The notes: a model not told the origin generated them from the sequence alone. 64,000 nucleotides of DNA from G963668185 sp963668185 (GCA_963668185.1 OY764162.1:186001-250000), one strand, 5' to 3'; shown: positions 55,148-63,855, counted from the first letter of the stretch. Program-made: numbers and translations.

Positions 55148-57739
55148 CTAGCCCGCGAACCAGGCGGCTAGCTCGGAGCGGTTGCGGGCCAGCCAGGCTA
55201 TGTTCAGGCTGATGCGTTCGAGGGCCTGGCGGATGCTGCGCTCGGCGGCCGGGGCGGGATGGTCTGCGAAGAACCGCTCCACGTCCTGCCGCTTTTCCTC
55301 CGACGTGAAGCCGGACGTGAAGGACACGAGGCGCATTATCATGAAGCCGCCTTCGCCGTAGCGCCGGTCGATCTCATCCCAGTTCTCTTTCAGGAAGTCC
55401 CACGCGAGGTCCCGACCGTACGCGTTCATCCCCGTGCCGAGGATCGGGTACGGCGCGTCCTGCGAGCGCACGTCCTCCGACAGGGCGCGATCCAGGGTCT
55501 GCGTCAGCAGCTCGCGGCTCCTGAACTGCGTTAGGCCCATGAGTAGGCGCACCTTCTCTTCCTGGAGGTTCGAGTCCTTGTACAGGCCCCACATCGTCTC
55601 CCACGTTGTGCCGTCGCCCTGCTTGGCGGCCAGGCTGTACACGGTGCGCCGCAGGTCCGGCGGCACGGACGACGCGTCGGAGACGTAGCTCTCAAGCCTG
55701 GCGGTCGCCTCGGCGAGCGCGTCCGGGTCTTCGTACCTGCCGAGCGCCTCTAGGACGGTGCTCCTGAGCAGGGCGTCGAGGTGGCCTTCGCCGTCGCGCG
55801 GCTCCCAGCCCATGCGCTGCCCGATGGGGGCGAAGATGTCGCGGGCGTACGCCTGGAATTGCGGGTGGACCGGTTCGTCCGCGAGAATCGAGTCAAGTCC
55901 GGCGAGGTTCGTGGCCAGATCGGAGGCCACGGGCGCGGTGTCCTCGTTGCGGTAGGCCGGGGCCACCGACAGGAACCGCGTCACGGGGGCCAGCCCCGCG
56001 CGGGCGAGCGCGTACGCGTCGTTCTGGATGCCGAGCCTGTCGGAGGGCGAGAGTTCGCGGCGCTCGATCGGGCCGATGAGCGCGGCCAAGTCGTCCGCGT
56101 CGTAGTTCACGCGGTAGAAGCCGGTCTGCTCAGGGTTGATCTTCACCCACGCCGGACGGGCCGAGGCCGAGACGCGGACGCTCGCTTCCCGGCCTTCCAT
56201 CAGCGCGAAGGCGGGCGCGTCCGCGCCGTCCGCGATCGCGCCGACGGGCACGCTCCAGGACGAGTCGTCCTCGTAGCCGCCGCCGAGGATGCTTTCGTAC
56301 ACGAAGCGCTTCTGCGACAGGCGCACCGAGACGCCGTCATCGGAGCGGTCCGCGGCCACGTCCAGCACCGGGTACCCCATCTGGGTCGTCCACGTGTCCA
56401 TCATGCTGGAGACGGGCTGCCCGGAGGCCTCGGCGAGGGCGCGCCAGAGATCGCGCGTCTCGGCGTTGCCGTACTCGTGCTCTTTCAGGTACGCCCGCAG
56501 GCCGTCGCGGAACGCGTCGGAGCCGAGGAACCCTTCCAGCATCCTGATTATGGAGGCGCCCTTGCTGTAGCTGATGTCGTCGAACATCTCCTGGATCTGG
56601 GCCGGGTTGGCGACCTCCTGCTCGACGGGGTGCGAGTTCGTGAGGCCGTCCAGGCTGAGCGCCCGGTTCGTGTCGGCGCTGAGGAACTGGGTCCACATCT
56701 GCCACTCCGGGAAGAGGTCGTTCACGGCCTTGTCGCCCATCCAGGAGGCGAAGCTCTCGTTGAGCCAGAGGTCGTTCCACCACGCCATCGTGACGAGGTC
56801 GCCGAACCACATGTGCGCCATCTCGTGCGCGATGATCGCCGCGACTATCTGGCGGGTACCCGACGAACTGTTCTCCGGGTCCACGAGCAGGGCCGACTCC
56901 CGGTAGGTGATCGCGCCCCAGTTCTCCATCGCGCCCGCGGCGAAGTCCGGAATGGCGAGGTGGTCCATCTTCTGGAGCGGATAGGGGATGCCGAAGTAGT
57001 CGTTGAAGTACTCCAGGAGCCTGATGGAGGTCTCCAGCGCGAAGCGGCCGTGCTCCTCCTTGCCGGGCGTGGACAAGACGCGCATAAGCGTACCGTCCGG
57101 GGCCTGCTCCTCGATGCTGCGGAGGTCTCCCACGACGAATGCCAGGATGTACGTGGACATGACCGGCGTCTCGGCGAAGCTCACCGCCTTGCGTCCGCCG
57201 GACTGCGGAGTCTCGGCCTCGACGTGCATGTTGGACACCGCAACGAGATCGGAGGGTACGACCAGCGTGACCTTGAACGCCGCCTTCCACGCGGGCTCGT
57301 CCCAGCATGGGAACGCGCGGCGGGCGTCCGTGGCCTCGAACTGCGTGGCGGCGAGGTGGCGTTCGTTGCCGTCGTCGTCCGTGTACCGGCTGCGGTAGAA
57401 GCCGCGCAGGCGGTCGTTTAGCTCGCCGGTGAACGACATCGACAACTGCGCGGGGCCGGCGGGCAGTTCCTCGCCGAACGCCAGCGTTACGGTCTCGCGG
57501 TCTGAGTCGTATTCGATGGACTCCGGCGCGAGTGTTGGGCCGCCGTCCAAAGCCAGCGACGCTGAGGCGACCTCAATCTCGGCGCAGTGCATGACGATCG
57601 CGGACGTGGGGGCGAGCACCTCCACGTCGATAGTCTGCTCACCTTCAAAGGTGAAGGCGGTGAGATCGGGCGCCAGGGTGAGATCGTGGCGCATGGGCCG
57701 GACGGTTGCGGGCAGCAGTTCACGCTCTTGTTTAGTCAT
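55148..57739 (-). CDS. pepN: M1 family aminopeptidase
   Basis: 863 residues. GAMENWGAITYRESALL near 267 is the substrate-binding GxMEN motif; HEMAH (305-309) with NESFAS 18 residues later gives the HExxH-E zinc site. The N-terminal beta domain and a long C-terminal helical ERAP1-like domain (residues 530-860) complete the M1 architecture. Cytoplasmic release of N-terminal amino acids from peptides. Convergent with the ADH gene, with one base between the stops. Confidence 0.93.
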   Translation of the reverse strand: MTKQERELLPATVRPMRHDLTLAPDLTAFTFEGEQTIDVEVLAPTSAIVMHCAEIEVASASLALDGGPTLAPESIEYDSDRETVTLAFGEELPAGPAQLSMSFTGELNDRLRGFYRSRYTDDDGNERHLAATQFEATDARRAFPCWDEPAWKAAFKVTLVVPSDLVAVSNMHVEAETPQSGGRKAVSFAETPVMSTYILAFVVGDLRSIEEQAPDGTLMRVLSTPGKEEHGRFALETSIRLLEYFNDYFGIPYPLQKMDHLAIPDFAAGAMENWGAITYRESALLVDPENSSSGTRQIVAAIIAHEMAHMWFGDLVTMAWWNDLWLNESFASWMGDKAVNDLFPEWQMWTQFLSADTNRALSLDGLTNSHPVEQEVANPAQIQEMFDDISYSKGASIIRMLEGFLGSDAFRDGLRAYLKEHEYGNAETRDLWRALAEASGQPVSSMMDTWTTQMGYPVLDVAADRSDDGVSVRLSQKRFVYESILGGGYEDDSSWSVPVGAIADGADAPAFALMEGREASVRVSASARPAWVKINPEQTGFYRVNYDADDLAALIGPIERRELSPSDRLGIQNDAYALARAGLAPVTRFLSVAPAYRNEDTAPVASDLATNLAGLDSILADEPVHPQFQAYARDIFAPIGQRMGWEPRDGEGHLDALLRSTVLEALGRYEDPDALAEATARLESYVSDASSVPPDLRRTVYSLAAKQGDGTTWETMWGLYKDSNLQEEKVRLLMGLTQFRSRELLTQTLDRALSEDVRSQDAPYPILGTGMNAYGRDLAWDFLKENWDEIDRRYGEGGFMIMRLVSFTSGFTSEEKRQDVERFFADHPAPAAERSIRQALERISLNIAWLARNRSELAAWFAG

Positions 57740-57754
57740 GGGTCTCCTCTGTGC

Positions 57755-58459
57755 TCAGGTACCTTTTTCAATTATAGCTTCGGCTACGTCAATGCCATCC
57801 ACTTCGAACCGACTAAACTCACTGATGTTTCGATGGGTGATTCCAATCTGGTACTCAATACCTCCCCGATGCTGGTGACTTCTATATGGGCTGTCTCTGA
57901 CTTCATCGTCCGAGAAGACCCAGTACAAAATGCGATCTGTCCATACTCCAAGGAACACATAAACGTCGCAGAGGCCATCTTTGAGTTGTTGAAAGTTCAT
58001 CCAGAACGGTTCTCTGGAACCGTAGCGCAGGGCCTTGGAAACTAGAGGTCCTCTCTTTTGTGTGTTGTATGCTCTGCCTGCCTTGACTTCCGTCCGGACC
58101 CCTTCAACCCACAGGTCGTACTGGCCATCGTAATGAGGGTCGAGCGACCTGCTAGGCTTCTGAATTCTCGTGTCGAGGTCCATAAGATGGTTTTCGCCCC
58201 ACACCGCGCCAAATATGCGAGGCGCGAGTTCAAATAGATTCAGATATCTGTTGGCTTGAATGTAGTTTGAGCGAAGTTCTTCATAATCCGGGAATGTAAT
58301 TGCGTCACTATCGAGTAGGAACATGAGGATGTACTCATACTCGCTGAACGGGAACACGGAAACGAGACTCTGCAATCGAGCGTGAAGCAATCGCCTATCG
58401 CTTCGTTTCAAAGACTCGATTAGCCGGTCCAGATGTTCCCTTAGCTGCTGTTGATCCAT
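57755..58459 (-). CDS. Type II restriction endonuclease, PD-(D/E)xK type
   Basis: 234 residues. Residues about 106-126 (PHYDGQYDLWVEGVRTEVKA, then GRAY) show the nuclease motif: an aspartate in YDLW and E-x-K in EVKAGR. GC content is well below the surroundings. The gene begins two bases after the stop of the methylase gene on the same strand, so this is the nuclease of that system. Cleavage site not predictable from sequence; some resemblance to EcoRI/MunI-like enzymes in size and in the EVKAGR context is noted but not firm. Confidence 0.78.
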   Translation of the reverse strand: MDQQQLREHLDRLIESLKRSDRRLLHARLQSLVSVFPFSEYEYILMFLLDSDAITFPDYEELRSNYIQANRYLNLFELAPRIFGAVWGENHLMDLDTRIQKPSRSLDPHYDGQYDLWVEGVRTEVKAGRAYNTQKRGPLVSKALRYGSREPFWMNFQQLKDGLCDVYVFLGVWTDRILYWVFSDDEVRDSPYRSHQHRGGIEYQIGITHRNISEFSRFEVDGIDVAEAIIEKGT

Positions 58460-58460
58460 T

Positions 58461-59498
58461 TCACAACTGACAGAGGCTCTCCGCCTCTGGGAAGGGACTC
58501 ATCCATTGCCAGCCCGTCCGGCCTGTACGGCGAAACAGTTCCAGCCTGCGAATCGCGATTTCAGCGAAGATCGGGTCTATGTCAAAAGTGATCACACGCC
58601 TACCGAGCCTTTCACCCGCCAGCAGAGTGGTGCCGGCGTGAGCGAACCCATCCACAACCACATCGCCCAGCTTACTGCTTGATGCGATGATGCGCTCAAT
58701 GGCCTTGAGAGGTTTCTGAGCGTAACAGCCCGGAACGTTCTCTTCCATGCGATAGAACACTTGCTGAATGTCAACCCAGACGTTTCCAGGCCGAATCGTT
58801 GAGGATTTGCTTCTCTCAAGGTTCTCGGTGGACCTTCCATTGACGACTTTGTGATAACCACGCACTAGCTTAGGTATCTCTGTGTACACAACGTTGAAGT
58901 GCGGATGACCCTTCGCGTAATGCAGTAGCTCCTGTCTGACCCACATCCAGTTCTTCTGCGTGCCGTACCCTCGTTGGTTTCTCAAAGTAATGAGGTTGCG
59001 GGGCCTGAGTTCTCGGAAGGAGCGGAGTAGGATCATCACATCCGGCAGTGGCTGGAAACCGTCACGGTAGTCGGCTCCCAACCATATGTACAAATGCGCG
59101 TCATCTTCCATTGTCTCTAGCGCATTTGCGATCCATGCTCGTGAAAATTCCAGGTAGGCCTGTACGCCTGTCTTGGGAAGTGCGGACGAGGCAGCGCTGC
59201 CCGCAACAAGATTGTATGGAGGGTCCCCGATCACCAGGCGTGACCGTGAGCCGTCGAGCGCATGTCTGACATGCTGGGGATCAGTAGAGTCCAGGACCCC
59301 GACGCGGTGTCCCATAACGGGGTCTTCCCAAACTTCACCTTCTTTGAGGCGACAAAGCGGAAGCAAGGTTTCCCGCAGACTGCTATCGCTGTCCAGTCGC
59401 TTAAGTCGTTCGGAAGTCGCTCCGGGTCGCCCAGCTTCGGATGAGGGCGTCGAGTTGTGAAAGAGACTCGGCTGAGTGTTCATTTCGACGTTGTTCAA
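58461..59498 (-). CDS. DNA adenine methyltransferase (N6, beta class)
   Basis: 345 residues. IGDPPYNLVAG (motif IV, DPPY) comes near residue 90, before the SAM-binding motif I near 295 (VVDGFAHAGTTLLAGERLGR), the order of beta-class N6-adenine methylases. Motif I is unusual: GFAHAGTT instead of DPFxGSGTT, as in a MunI-like subgroup. The TTG start follows GGAGACGCC. It protects DNA from the following nuclease. AT-richer than its neighbours. Confidence 0.87.
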   Translation of the reverse strand: MNNVEMNTQPSLFHNSTPSSEAGRPGATSERLKRLDSDSSLRETLLPLCRLKEGEVWEDPVMGHRVGVLDSTDPQHVRHALDGSRSRLVIGDPPYNLVAGSAASSALPKTGVQAYLEFSRAWIANALETMEDDAHLYIWLGADYRDGFQPLPDVMILLRSFRELRPRNLITLRNQRGYGTQKNWMWVRQELLHYAKGHPHFNVVYTEIPKLVRGYHKVVNGRSTENLERSKSSTIRPGNVWVDIQQVFYRMEENVPGCYAQKPLKAIERIIASSSKLGDVVVDGFAHAGTTLLAGERLGRRVITFDIDPIFAEIAIRRLELFRRTGRTGWQWMSPFPEAESLCQL

Positions 59499-59560
59499 GG
59501 CGTCTCCAGGCTGTCCAGCGCGAGCGCCAACATCGTCAATAGCCAGTGTGCGTGCTTCAC

Positions 59561-60343
59561 TTATGCGCCGGTCCAGTTGGGTTTGCGTTTCTCTGCGAAG
59601 GCGCGGGGGCCTTCTACGAAGTCCTGCGAGTTAGCGGCGCGCAGGTACTCGGTGTAGTTGCGGCTCAGGGCTACGTCCAGCGGCCAGTCGGCGCCCTGCG
59701 AGGCGAGTTGCTTGCTGGCGCGGACGGAGAGCGGCGCGCACTCCAGGATTTCGGCGGCCCAGCGATCTACGGTGGGGTACAGATCGGCGAGTGGCACGAC
59801 CTCGTTGACGAGGCCGATGCGGTACGCCTCCGCAGCCGAGATGCGCCTCGCGGTCATCAGCATGCCCATCGCGCGCTTCATGCCCACGATGCGCGGCAGG
59901 CGGTGCGAGCCGGTCGGGGCCACGAGGCCGACGCGCGGCTCCGGCAGGCCCATCTCGGCGTGCTCGGCGGCGATGATGATGTCGCACGCCATCGCGAGCT
60001 CCAGGCCGCCGCCCAGCGCGTAGCCGTTGACCGCCGCGATGATGGGCTTCCAGCACTCGAAGTTGGTGGTGATGCCGCCGAAGGGCACCGACCTGGCGGC
60101 GCCCCTGCGCCGCTCGTGGCCGCGCTCGGCGGTGAACTTCAGGTCGTTGCCGGCGCTAAACGCGCGGTCTCCGGCGCCGGTCAGGACCATCACCCAGGCG
60201 TCGTCATCGTCGCGAAAGTCCTCGAACGCCTGCCGTAGCTCGGCGTTGGCCGGCGGGTGCAGCGCGTTCATGACATCGGGCCGGTTGATGGTCAGGCGCG
60301 CTATGCGGTCGCGCTTCTCGTAGAGAATGAATTCGAAGGCCAC
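59561..60343 (-). CDS. Enoyl-CoA hydratase/isomerase family protein
   Basis: 260 residues. Crotonase fold: RIARLTINRPDVMNALH near the start, the oxyanion-hole AFSAGNDLK near 66, AAVNGYALGGGLELAMACDI near 105 with the second oxyanion glycine, and AEMGLPEPRVGLVAPTGSHR with the catalytic-side glutamate. Hydrates or isomerises acyl-CoA. ATG start with good context. It may serve fatty acid or aromatic acid breakdown; neighbours do not decide this. Confidence 0.9.
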   Translation of the reverse strand: MAFEFILYEKRDRIARLTINRPDVMNALHPPANAELRQAFEDFRDDDDAWVMVLTGAGDRAFSAGNDLKFTAERGHERRRGAARSVPFGGITTNFECWKPIIAAVNGYALGGGLELAMACDIIIAAEHAEMGLPEPRVGLVAPTGSHRLPRIVGMKRAMGMLMTARRISAAEAYRIGLVNEVVPLADLYPTVDRWAAEILECAPLSVRASKQLASQGADWPLDVALSRNYTEYLRAANSQDFVEGPRAFAEKRKPNWTGA

Positions 60344-60456
60344 TTTGCGTCCTCCTGAAGGTGGGCGTGAGTATATCAGAGAGGTCTTGCGCGGTTGAAT
60401 CCGTCACTTGCCGAGGCTAAGCTACGCAGAGATTCGAGCCGCGAAAGGAACGCCCA

Positions 60457-61476
60457 GTGAAGGTAGTCGCGAACGGAGACCTGAGCAGGCCGCACACGAT
60501 CCCCGAATCGGCCCGCAACGCGGAAGCGATGGGGTATGACGTCTTCTCTACGAGCGAGACGAACCACAACCCTTTCATTCCGCTCACTCTCGCGGCGGAG
60601 CATACGGAGCGCATGGCGTTGCAGACGTCCATCGCGCTGGCGTTTCCGCGCAGCCCCACGGACATGGCGTACATCGCCTGGGACCTTCAGAACCTTTCCA
60701 ATGGCAGGCTGCGCCTCGGGCTCGGAAGCCAGGTGCGGGGCCACATCGTGCGCAGGTTCGGCGGCGCGTGGTCGTCGCCCGCCGCGCGTATGCGGGAGTA
60801 CATCCTGGCGATGCGGGCCGCGTGGGACTGCTGGCAGAACGGCGGCAAGTTCGAGTTCGTGGGCAGGCACTACCAGATGAACCTGATGCCGCCGTTCTTC
60901 AGGCCGGAGCCGATAGAGCACCCGGACATCGAGGTCTTCATAGCGGCGGTCAACACGAAGATGCTCGAAGTGGCGGGGGAGCTATGCCAGGGGGTGTTCC
61001 TGCACTCGTTCAACACGCACAAGTACACGCGGGAGGTGGTGCTGCCCAGCGTGGAACGGGGCGCCGCGAAGGCGGGCCGCAGCCTGGCCGACGTCGAGGT
61101 GAGCGGCGGCGGGTTCGTGGTGACGGCGGCCACGGAGGAGGCCCTAGAGAAGGAGCGGACCGCAGCGAAGACGCGGATCTCCTTCTACGCCTCCACGCGA
61201 AGCTACGAGCCGGTGATGGCCGCGCACGGCTGGGAGGACACCGCGAGGAAGCTGTACAGGATGTCGGTCGAGGGCAAGTGGGGCGAGATGGGCGCGCAGA
61301 TCACGGACGAGATGCTGGACGAGTTCGCGGTCGTGGGCCTGTACGATGAGATCGTGGACAGGATCAAGGAGCGGTACGGCCCGTACGCCGGGTCCATCGG
61401 GCTGTCGATCCCGGTCGAGACGGAGGAGGACCGGGAGCGGCTGGCCGGCATGATCAGGGAGTTGCAGGCGGTCTGA
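60457..61476 (+). CDS. LLM-class flavin-dependent oxidoreductase
   Basis: 339 residues from GTG with GAAAGGAACG upstream. TIM-barrel luciferase-like protein: SARNAEAMGYDVFSTSETNH, RMALQTSIALAFPRSPTDMA, LGLGSQVRGHIVRRFGGAWS and C-terminal VETEEDRERLAGMIRELQ. Conserved residues fit the TIGR03617/F420-dependent subgroup found in Chloroflexota and Actinobacteria. Uses FMN or F420 to oxidise an unknown organic substrate. Divergent from the crotonase gene. Confidence 0.88.
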   Translation: MKVVANGDLSRPHTIPESARNAEAMGYDVFSTSETNHNPFIPLTLAAEHTERMALQTSIALAFPRSPTDMAYIAWDLQNLSNGRLRLGLGSQVRGHIVRRFGGAWSSPAARMREYILAMRAAWDCWQNGGKFEFVGRHYQMNLMPPFFRPEPIEHPDIEVFIAAVNTKMLEVAGELCQGVFLHSFNTHKYTREVVLPSVERGAAKAGRSLADVEVSGGGFVVTAATEEALEKERTAAKTRISFYASTRSYEPVMAAHGWEDTARKLYRMSVEGKWGEMGAQITDEMLDEFAVVGLYDEIVDRIKERYGPYAGSIGLSIPVETEEDRERLAGMIRELQAV

Positions 61477-61483
61477 GCGGGGT

Positions 61484-61560
61484 TGCCCTTCGGGGGACTC
61501 GGGGCGAACGGGGGAGTGCGCGCGGCTCTTCGACGGGGCTCAGGGCGAACGGGGGGAGTG
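61484..61560. repeat. Family A repeats
   Basis: Two diverged units (GCCCTTCGGGGGACTCGGGG with GCGAACGGGG; then CTTCGACGGGGCTCAGGGCG with AACGGGG), each followed by GGGAGTGCG. They fill the gap between the LLM gene and the next operon. Confidence 0.65.
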
Positions 61561-61604
61561 CGGTAGAATGGGGCATAGTTGACCGCCCTCGGAAAGGAGC
61601 GCCA

Positions 61605-61895
61605 ATGACGCACGCAAAGACCCCGACCCGCCCGCGCAGACCGAAGGAGGAGATTGCCCGGCTCGGCAGGGAGATATACAAGCAGACCATCCTGCCCCAG
61701 GTGGAAGCAGACCACTTCGGAGAGTACGTAGCCATTGACGTTGAGACGAAGGACTGGGCCATGGCCGACTCTACGCGCGTGGCCGTCCAGCGCCTGCGGG
61801 CGCAGCATCCCGATGCCATAGACATTCTGTGCGAACGCGTCGGCTTCAAGGCCCCGGTCAGCTTCGGAGGCGCACGGCTGGGGAGACCGGAGTGA
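61605..61895 (+). CDS. Small basic-start protein upstream of an aspartic protease
   Basis: 96 residues. RRPKEEIARLGREIYKQTIL is a helical N-terminus; QVEADHFGEYVAIDVETKDW is a beta-strand pair; MADSTRVAVQRLRAQHPDAI is a helix. The overall pattern (basic helix, GEYVAIDxETxDW, DxxxAxxxLRxxxPDA) occurs in small proteins that sit next to clan AA proteases in Cyanobacteria and Chloroflexota. The stop overlaps the next start (GTGA). It may be an antitoxin- or adaptor-like partner; no function is known. Confidence 0.7.
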   Translation: MTHAKTPTRPRRPKEEIARLGREIYKQTILPQVEADHFGEYVAIDVETKDWAMADSTRVAVQRLRAQHPDAIDILCERVGFKAPVSFGGARLGRPE

Positions 61896-62266
61896 TCGAG
61901 GGAGCGGTGAATGCCGCCTATGAGGCGATCGTTCCCCTTCGCATACAGGGGCCGGAAGGACAGCACAGAGACATTGAGGCCGTGGTTGACACGGGGTTTA
62001 GCGGTTTCTTGACCTTGCCGACTGCCATAGTGGACGAGCTAAGACTGCCTTTCGCTTATGTCAGCCAAGCATTCTTGGCCAACGACGATGAAGTGCGCTT
62101 CTACGTTCATCACGCTACGGTGTTGTGGAACGGTCAGCCAAGAGACATCGAGGCCGACGCGACTGGCAGCACCCCGCTCGTGGGTATGCTGTTGCTGGAC
62201 GGGCATGACCTGAACGTGAGGGTCCGGAACGGCGGACGAGTGCTCATTCAGGCTGCGGAGAGCTAG
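61892..62266 (+). CDS. Clan AA (retropepsin-like) aspartic protease
   Basis: 124 residues from GTG overlapping the upstream stop. EAVVDTGFSGFLTLP near residue 32 is the DTGxSG active-site motif of single-lobe aspartic proteases, which dimerise; TPLVGMLLLDGHDLNV near 97 is the hydrophobic-hydrophobic-G motif of the second half. The small size matches bacterial retropepsin-like proteins. The target is probably its small neighbour or another local substrate, but this is inference. Confidence 0.8.
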   Translation: MIEGAVNAAYEAIVPLRIQGPEGQHRDIEAVVDTGFSGFLTLPTAIVDELRLPFAYVSQAFLANDDEVRFYVHHATVLWNGQPRDIEADATGSTPLVGMLLLDGHDLNVRVRNGGRVLIQAAES

Positions 62267-62317
62267 GACAGCGCGGACGAGATCGCGGTGCGCACGTTCA
62301 GCACGCCGTCGTCGTAG

Positions 62318-62460
62318 GGCGGCCCTTCGACAAGCTCAGGGCGAACGGAGGAGTGCGCGGCCCCTCGGGGGACTCGGGGCAGGCTCCGCAGACTGGGGAA
62401 GAGGCCGGAGGCCCCGCCGGCCCCGCCCCCTGGATTCCGGCCTTCGCCGGAATGACGGGT
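62318..62460. repeat. Family A, B and D repeats
   Basis: A complete A unit (CCCTTCGACAAGCTCAGGGC, ending near 62349), a GGGGGACTCGGGGCAGGCTC unit, half of a family B hairpin (CAGACTGGGGAAGAGG) and a D unit (GGATTCCGGCCTTCGCCGG at 62432). Together with the next element they fill the 374-base gap before the repeat-invaded gene. Confidence 0.75.
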
Positions 62461-62474
62461 GGGCGCGCTGCTAA

Positions 62475-62624
62475 CTGTCATTCCGATCGAGCGGAGCGAG
62501 AGAGGAATCCAAAGCCTCCCGCACGCCGCCAGGCCCCGCCCCCGGCGAGACGCGCGTTTGGCCGGGGCGCGGCGTTGGTGGAGCGCGGGGCGTCTGAGAT
62601 TCCTCGGGGGACTCGGAATGACAG
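62475..62624. mobile_element. MITE-like element with 12-bp terminal inverted repeats
   Basis: The 150-base segment begins CTGTCATTCCGA and ends TCGGAATGACAG, perfect inverted repeats of 12 bases. The inverted repeat extends imperfectly inward (GAGAGGAATC ... GATTCCTC). It encodes nothing. The right half recurs at 48474-48575, and its family C end is seen at 360, 63890 and 63970. Size, TIRs and multiple partial copies fit a non-autonomous element or a REP-like sequence pair. No target-site duplication was clear. Confidence 0.55.
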
Positions 62625-62640
62625 TGGCGACGGCGCTGGC

Positions 62641-63756
62641 TCATGGTTCGGCGGGGGCGGGTTCGCTGTCGGGGTGTTCGGCGAAGGGGTCGAAGCCGCA
62701 GTCGCAGGATGCTTTGCCGTGGGGACATGCTAGGCGGATGGGGCCGCGGCATGATTCGCGGATGCGCTTGACCGCGTCCATGATTTCTTCGGCGGCTATG
62801 GCCTTTTCGACGGACGAGCGGGCGTGTTCGCTGAAGTAGTGCTCCTTTCCGTTGTGTATGATGATGCTGCCGCGTTTGCTGGGGTAAACAACGCTGGGGT
62901 CCGGGGGCGTCGGGCGCCTTCCGACGGCGTCCATAAGGGCGTCGGCTGCTTTGAAGACGGCTCGCGTGTTGACGCCGGTGTCTCCGCTGTGGCCGTATGT
63001 GTTGGAGTACGGGGGTTCGTAACCGGCGAGGATGTCGGGAACCCCATCCCGGCCCTTCGACGGACTCAGGACAGGCTCTTCCCCAGCAGACTGGGGAAGG
63101 GGTGAGAGGGAGGACTGGGTCTCTTCGACGGCGCCGTTGGCGTCCGGAACCCCATCCCGGCCTTCCCCAGCAGACTGGGGAAGGGGTGAGAGGGAGGCGC
63201 CAGCGGACTGGGGAAGGGGTTCGAGTTCTGTGTCGGAAGGGGGAACCCCATCCCGGCCTTCCCCAGCAGACTGGGGAAGGGGGTTTAGTTCTGTGTCGGC
63301 GTAGGTGTCGTGGTGGAGGGGGCCGGGTGCGTCGTCGAAGCCTCGGCGCAGCAGTTCTTTGGCGGCGTCTATGCGGTGGTGGGGGCCGAAGCCTGGCATG
63401 AAGCCTAGCATGACGTCTATGAGGAATCGTATGGCTTGTCGTCCTCCGTCGGTCTCGGCGCGTATGAAGCGTGCGAGGTCGGGGTTGAGGCCGGTGGTGT
63501 CGAGGGTGTCGGCTTGGGACGCCTCGGCGGGCTCTGCGCGCATTGCTGAGGGCGTGGGCAGGCTGGCGAACTCTTTGGCTTCTTCGAAGCCGAGTTTGAT
63601 GAGTTGGCGTGCGGCGTCGAGTCTGTGGTGGGGCTTGGCGCCGCGGATCTGGTCCTGCATGGCGGCGACTAGGAAACGGACGATGAGTCTGCCGTCCTGG
63701 GTTTCTTCGCGGACGATGCGTTGTATGGGTGATATGGTATGCGCTTCGGTATCCAT
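62641..63756 (-). CDS. Protein with two homologous helical domains and repeat-derived linker
   Basis: 371 residues. Residues 10-55 (IVREETQDGRLIVRFLVAAM then KPHHRLDAARQLIKLGFEEA) and 90-140 (FIRAETDGGRQAIRFLIDVM then FGPHHRIDAAKELLRRGFDD) are two copies of one helical domain. Residues 150-235 consist of four LPQSAG(E)xxDGVP-like tracts encoded by intergenic family B repeats. The C-terminal part is distinct, with GSIIIHNGKEHYFSEHARSS and a CPHGKASCDCGFDPF cysteine cluster that may bind zinc. ATG at 63756 is chosen for its position. Function unknown. Confidence 0.65.
   Translation of the reverse strand: MDTEAHTISPIQRIVREETQDGRLIVRFLVAAMQDQIRGAKPHHRLDAARQLIKLGFEEAKEFASLPTPSAMRAEPAEASQADTLDTTGLNPDLARFIRAETDGGRQAIRFLIDVMLGFMPGFGPHHRIDAAKELLRRGFDDAPGPLHHDTYADTELNPLPQSAGEGRDGVPPSDTELEPLPQSAGASLSPLPQSAGEGRDGVPDANGAVEETQSSLSPLPQSAGEEPVLSPSKGRDGVPDILAGYEPPYSNTYGHSGDTGVNTRAVFKAADALMDAVGRRPTPPDPSVVYPSKRGSIIIHNGKEHYFSEHARSSVEKAIAAEEIMDAVKRIRESCRGPIRLACPHGKASCDCGFDPFAEHPDSEPAPAEP
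63040..63290. repeat. Family B repeats within a reading frame
   Basis: Three full copies of AACCCCATCCCGGCC(C)TTC followed by the CTTCCCCAG/CTGGGGAAG hairpin (63042-63104, 63149-63187, 63242-63281) and one partial copy (63198-63220), separated by 30-50 bases. All are in the same orientation and keep the minus-strand frame open. They code LPQSAGE-type tracts. Confidence 0.8.
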
Positions 63757-63855
63757 AGGTTCTATGATAGCGGGCGCGTACTGGCGTGTCAAGGGGGTGG
63801 GGGGAGTGGATAGGGGATAGTGGTTAGTGGCGAGTGGGGAGCGGACGGGCGGTGG

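Noticed and set aside
55781..57421. A 546-codon plus-strand open frame opposite pepN
   Set aside because: Composition is dominated by Arg, Val and Gly with no recognisable domain, while the opposite strand encodes an intact M1 peptidase with its zinc site.
63040..63290. Possible CRISPR array (regularly recurring repeat with spacers)
   Set aside because: Repeats are the common intergenic hairpin family, spacers vary from about 10 to 50 bases and partly repeat each other, and no cas gene is near.
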